From NCBI GenBank assembly GCA_002890675.1, contig PEFW01000006.1, forward strand, positions 1 to 64,000: a DNA stretch of 64,000 nt, given 5' to 3'. Under the pieces are notes generated by a model. The model was not told the origin of the DNA, ran no database searches, and was given only the letters and a program-made list of their open reading frames with translations. The translations under genes and the position numbers were made by a program. Shown piece after piece: positions 63,396 to 64,000 of the stretch (its first letter is position 1; every line of letters starts with the position of its first letter). Source of the stretch: Candidatus Methylaffinis lahnbergensis. GTDB taxonomy: Bacteria > Pseudomonadota > Alphaproteobacteria > Rhizobiales > Beijerinckiaceae.

Positions 63396-63570
63396 ACAGG
63401 TTTCATATTGGCCTCACGGGCGCCCTTTAGTTTGCGCGCGGAGGCAGGGGGCAAACCGGCCCCTTCCTTCTGACGCCGCATCGGACCGATGCGCTTTCGA
63501 ACCGTCGTTCGGCCGCCGCCATCCAATAATTGGCTGCCGATACAAACGCCAGGCAATGAGAGGCAACAAA

Positions 63571-64000
63571 ATGATCGTTACCTTCCTGCGAACGTCCCTT
63601 GCCGCCGCCATAAGCTTGGCGGCTTTTGTTCCGGCCGACGCCGTCGATATTTCGGGCGCCGGGGCCACCTTTCCCTATCCGATCTATGCGAAATGGGCGG
63701 ATACGTACAAAAAGGAAACCGGCAACGGCCTCAATTACCAATCGATCGGCTCCGGCGGCGGCATCAAACAGATCAAGGCCAAAACCGTGACCTTCGGCGC
63801 CTCCGACATGCCGCTCAAGCCCGAAGACCTTAAGGAGGCGGGTCTGATTCAGTTTCCGACGGTGACCGGCGGCGACGTGCCGGTCGTCAATCTCGAAGGA
63901 ATTGCGCCCGGCGAATTGGTGCTCGACGGCCCGGCGCTCGCCAAGATTTTTCTCGGCGAAATTAAAACGTGGGACGATCCCGCCATCAAGAAATTGAACC
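63571..64000 (+). CDS. pstS: Phosphate ABC transporter substrate-binding protein (5' part; runs off the window)
   Basis: ATG at 63571 and open to base 64000 (143 codons seen of about 340). Signal peptide to about residue 22 ([10 protein letters not shown]), then the phosphate-binding strands [37 protein letters not shown] in two parts, and [17 protein letters not shown]. These are PstS landmarks. It binds phosphate in the periplasm for the PstCAB permease, whose genes are expected to the right. Confidence 0.96.
   Translation, partial: MIVTFLRTSLAAAISLAAFVPADAVDISGAGATFPYPIYAKWADTYKKETGNGLNYQSIGSGGGIKQIKAKTVTFGASDMPLKPEDLKEAGLIQFPTVTGGDVPVVNLEGIAPGELVLDGPALAKIFLGEIKTWDDPAIKKLN

Noticed and set aside
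1..64000. CRISPR array, prophage or complete insertion sequence
   Set aside because: No regularly spaced direct repeats, no phage structural genes and no full transposase with inverted ends were seen; only the IS630 remnant at 54.7 kb.

Overview
The window is a GC-rich alphaproteobacterial chromosome segment. It most likely comes from a type II (Rhizobiales; Beijerinckiaceae/Methylocystaceae-like) methanotroph. Three things point there: the left edge carries the start of a particulate methane monooxygenase subunit C gene (pmoC, minus strand, running off the window); a nearly complete tetrahydromethanopterin (H4MPT) formaldehyde-oxidation gene cluster lies at 47.4-54.6 kb; and the housekeeping neighbourhoods are typical of the order (obgE-proB-proA-nadD, rplM-rpsI, atpI-B-E-F'-F, glmU-glmS, lipA-ratA/cinA). 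The species assignment is inference; no 16S or tRNA gene is visible.

Layout. 0-4.2 kb: pmoC 5' end, a small Tat-type antibiotic-monooxygenase-like protein, glyS, and a secreted His/Tyr-rich protein preceded by three tandem Shine-Dalgarno-like repeats. 4.6-10.1 kb (minus): obgE-proB-proA-nadD, followed by a frameshifted FRG-domain gene in the place where rsfS usually sits. 10.1-12.4 kb: a gene-poor gap with one copy of a structured repeat, then rplM-rpsI and a CoA-binding protein. 12.4-17.6 kb: heme A synthase, DUF1289 and DUF2842 proteins, a Wzz-type protein with a decayed kinase half, and a DUF2189 membrane protein. 17.6-22.6 kb (minus): an alternative heme-copper oxidase operon resembling Bradyrhizobium coxMNOP, closed by an unusual subunit IV-LysM fusion. 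23.1-24.8 kb: a large secreted protein of unknown function. 25-27.7 kb: F0 ATP synthase genes. 27.8-33.2 kb: rpsD, arsC, quinone oxidoreductase, TauE/SafE permease, and an omega-aminotransferase whose 5' region is duplicated upstream. 33.3-35.8 kb: TadE/TadG-like pilus or surface genes, one split into three frames. 36.1-46.3 kb: a PuuD-like membrane domain, glmU-glmS, a trypsin-like protease with a companion protein that resembles only its pro-region, and opgG-opgH for periplasmic glucans. 46.5-54.6 kb: wrbA and the H4MPT cluster (beta-RFAP synthase, mtdB, ATP-grasp, mch, RimK-like ATP-grasp, CitG-like, fae, and a convergent HisA-like gene). 54.7-64 kb: an IS630 remnant, lipA, ratA, cinA, small envelope proteins, murA, an LPG-synthase-type flippase, and phoR followed by a Pho box and the start of pstS.

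How it fits together. Methane oxidised by pMMO (edge) is taken to formaldehyde elsewhere; Fae, MtdB and Mch in this window carry the C1 unit on H4MPT, and the co-located ATP-grasp, CitG-like, HisA-like and beta-RFAP synthase genes are the pteridine-cofactor biosynthetic part. The Cox operon and F0 genes serve respiration; ctaA could supply heme A. The most unusual items are the CoxIV-LysM fusion, a 69-bp repeat whose two copies differ only by structure-preserving transitions, the protease pro-region paralogue, and the triple SD leader.
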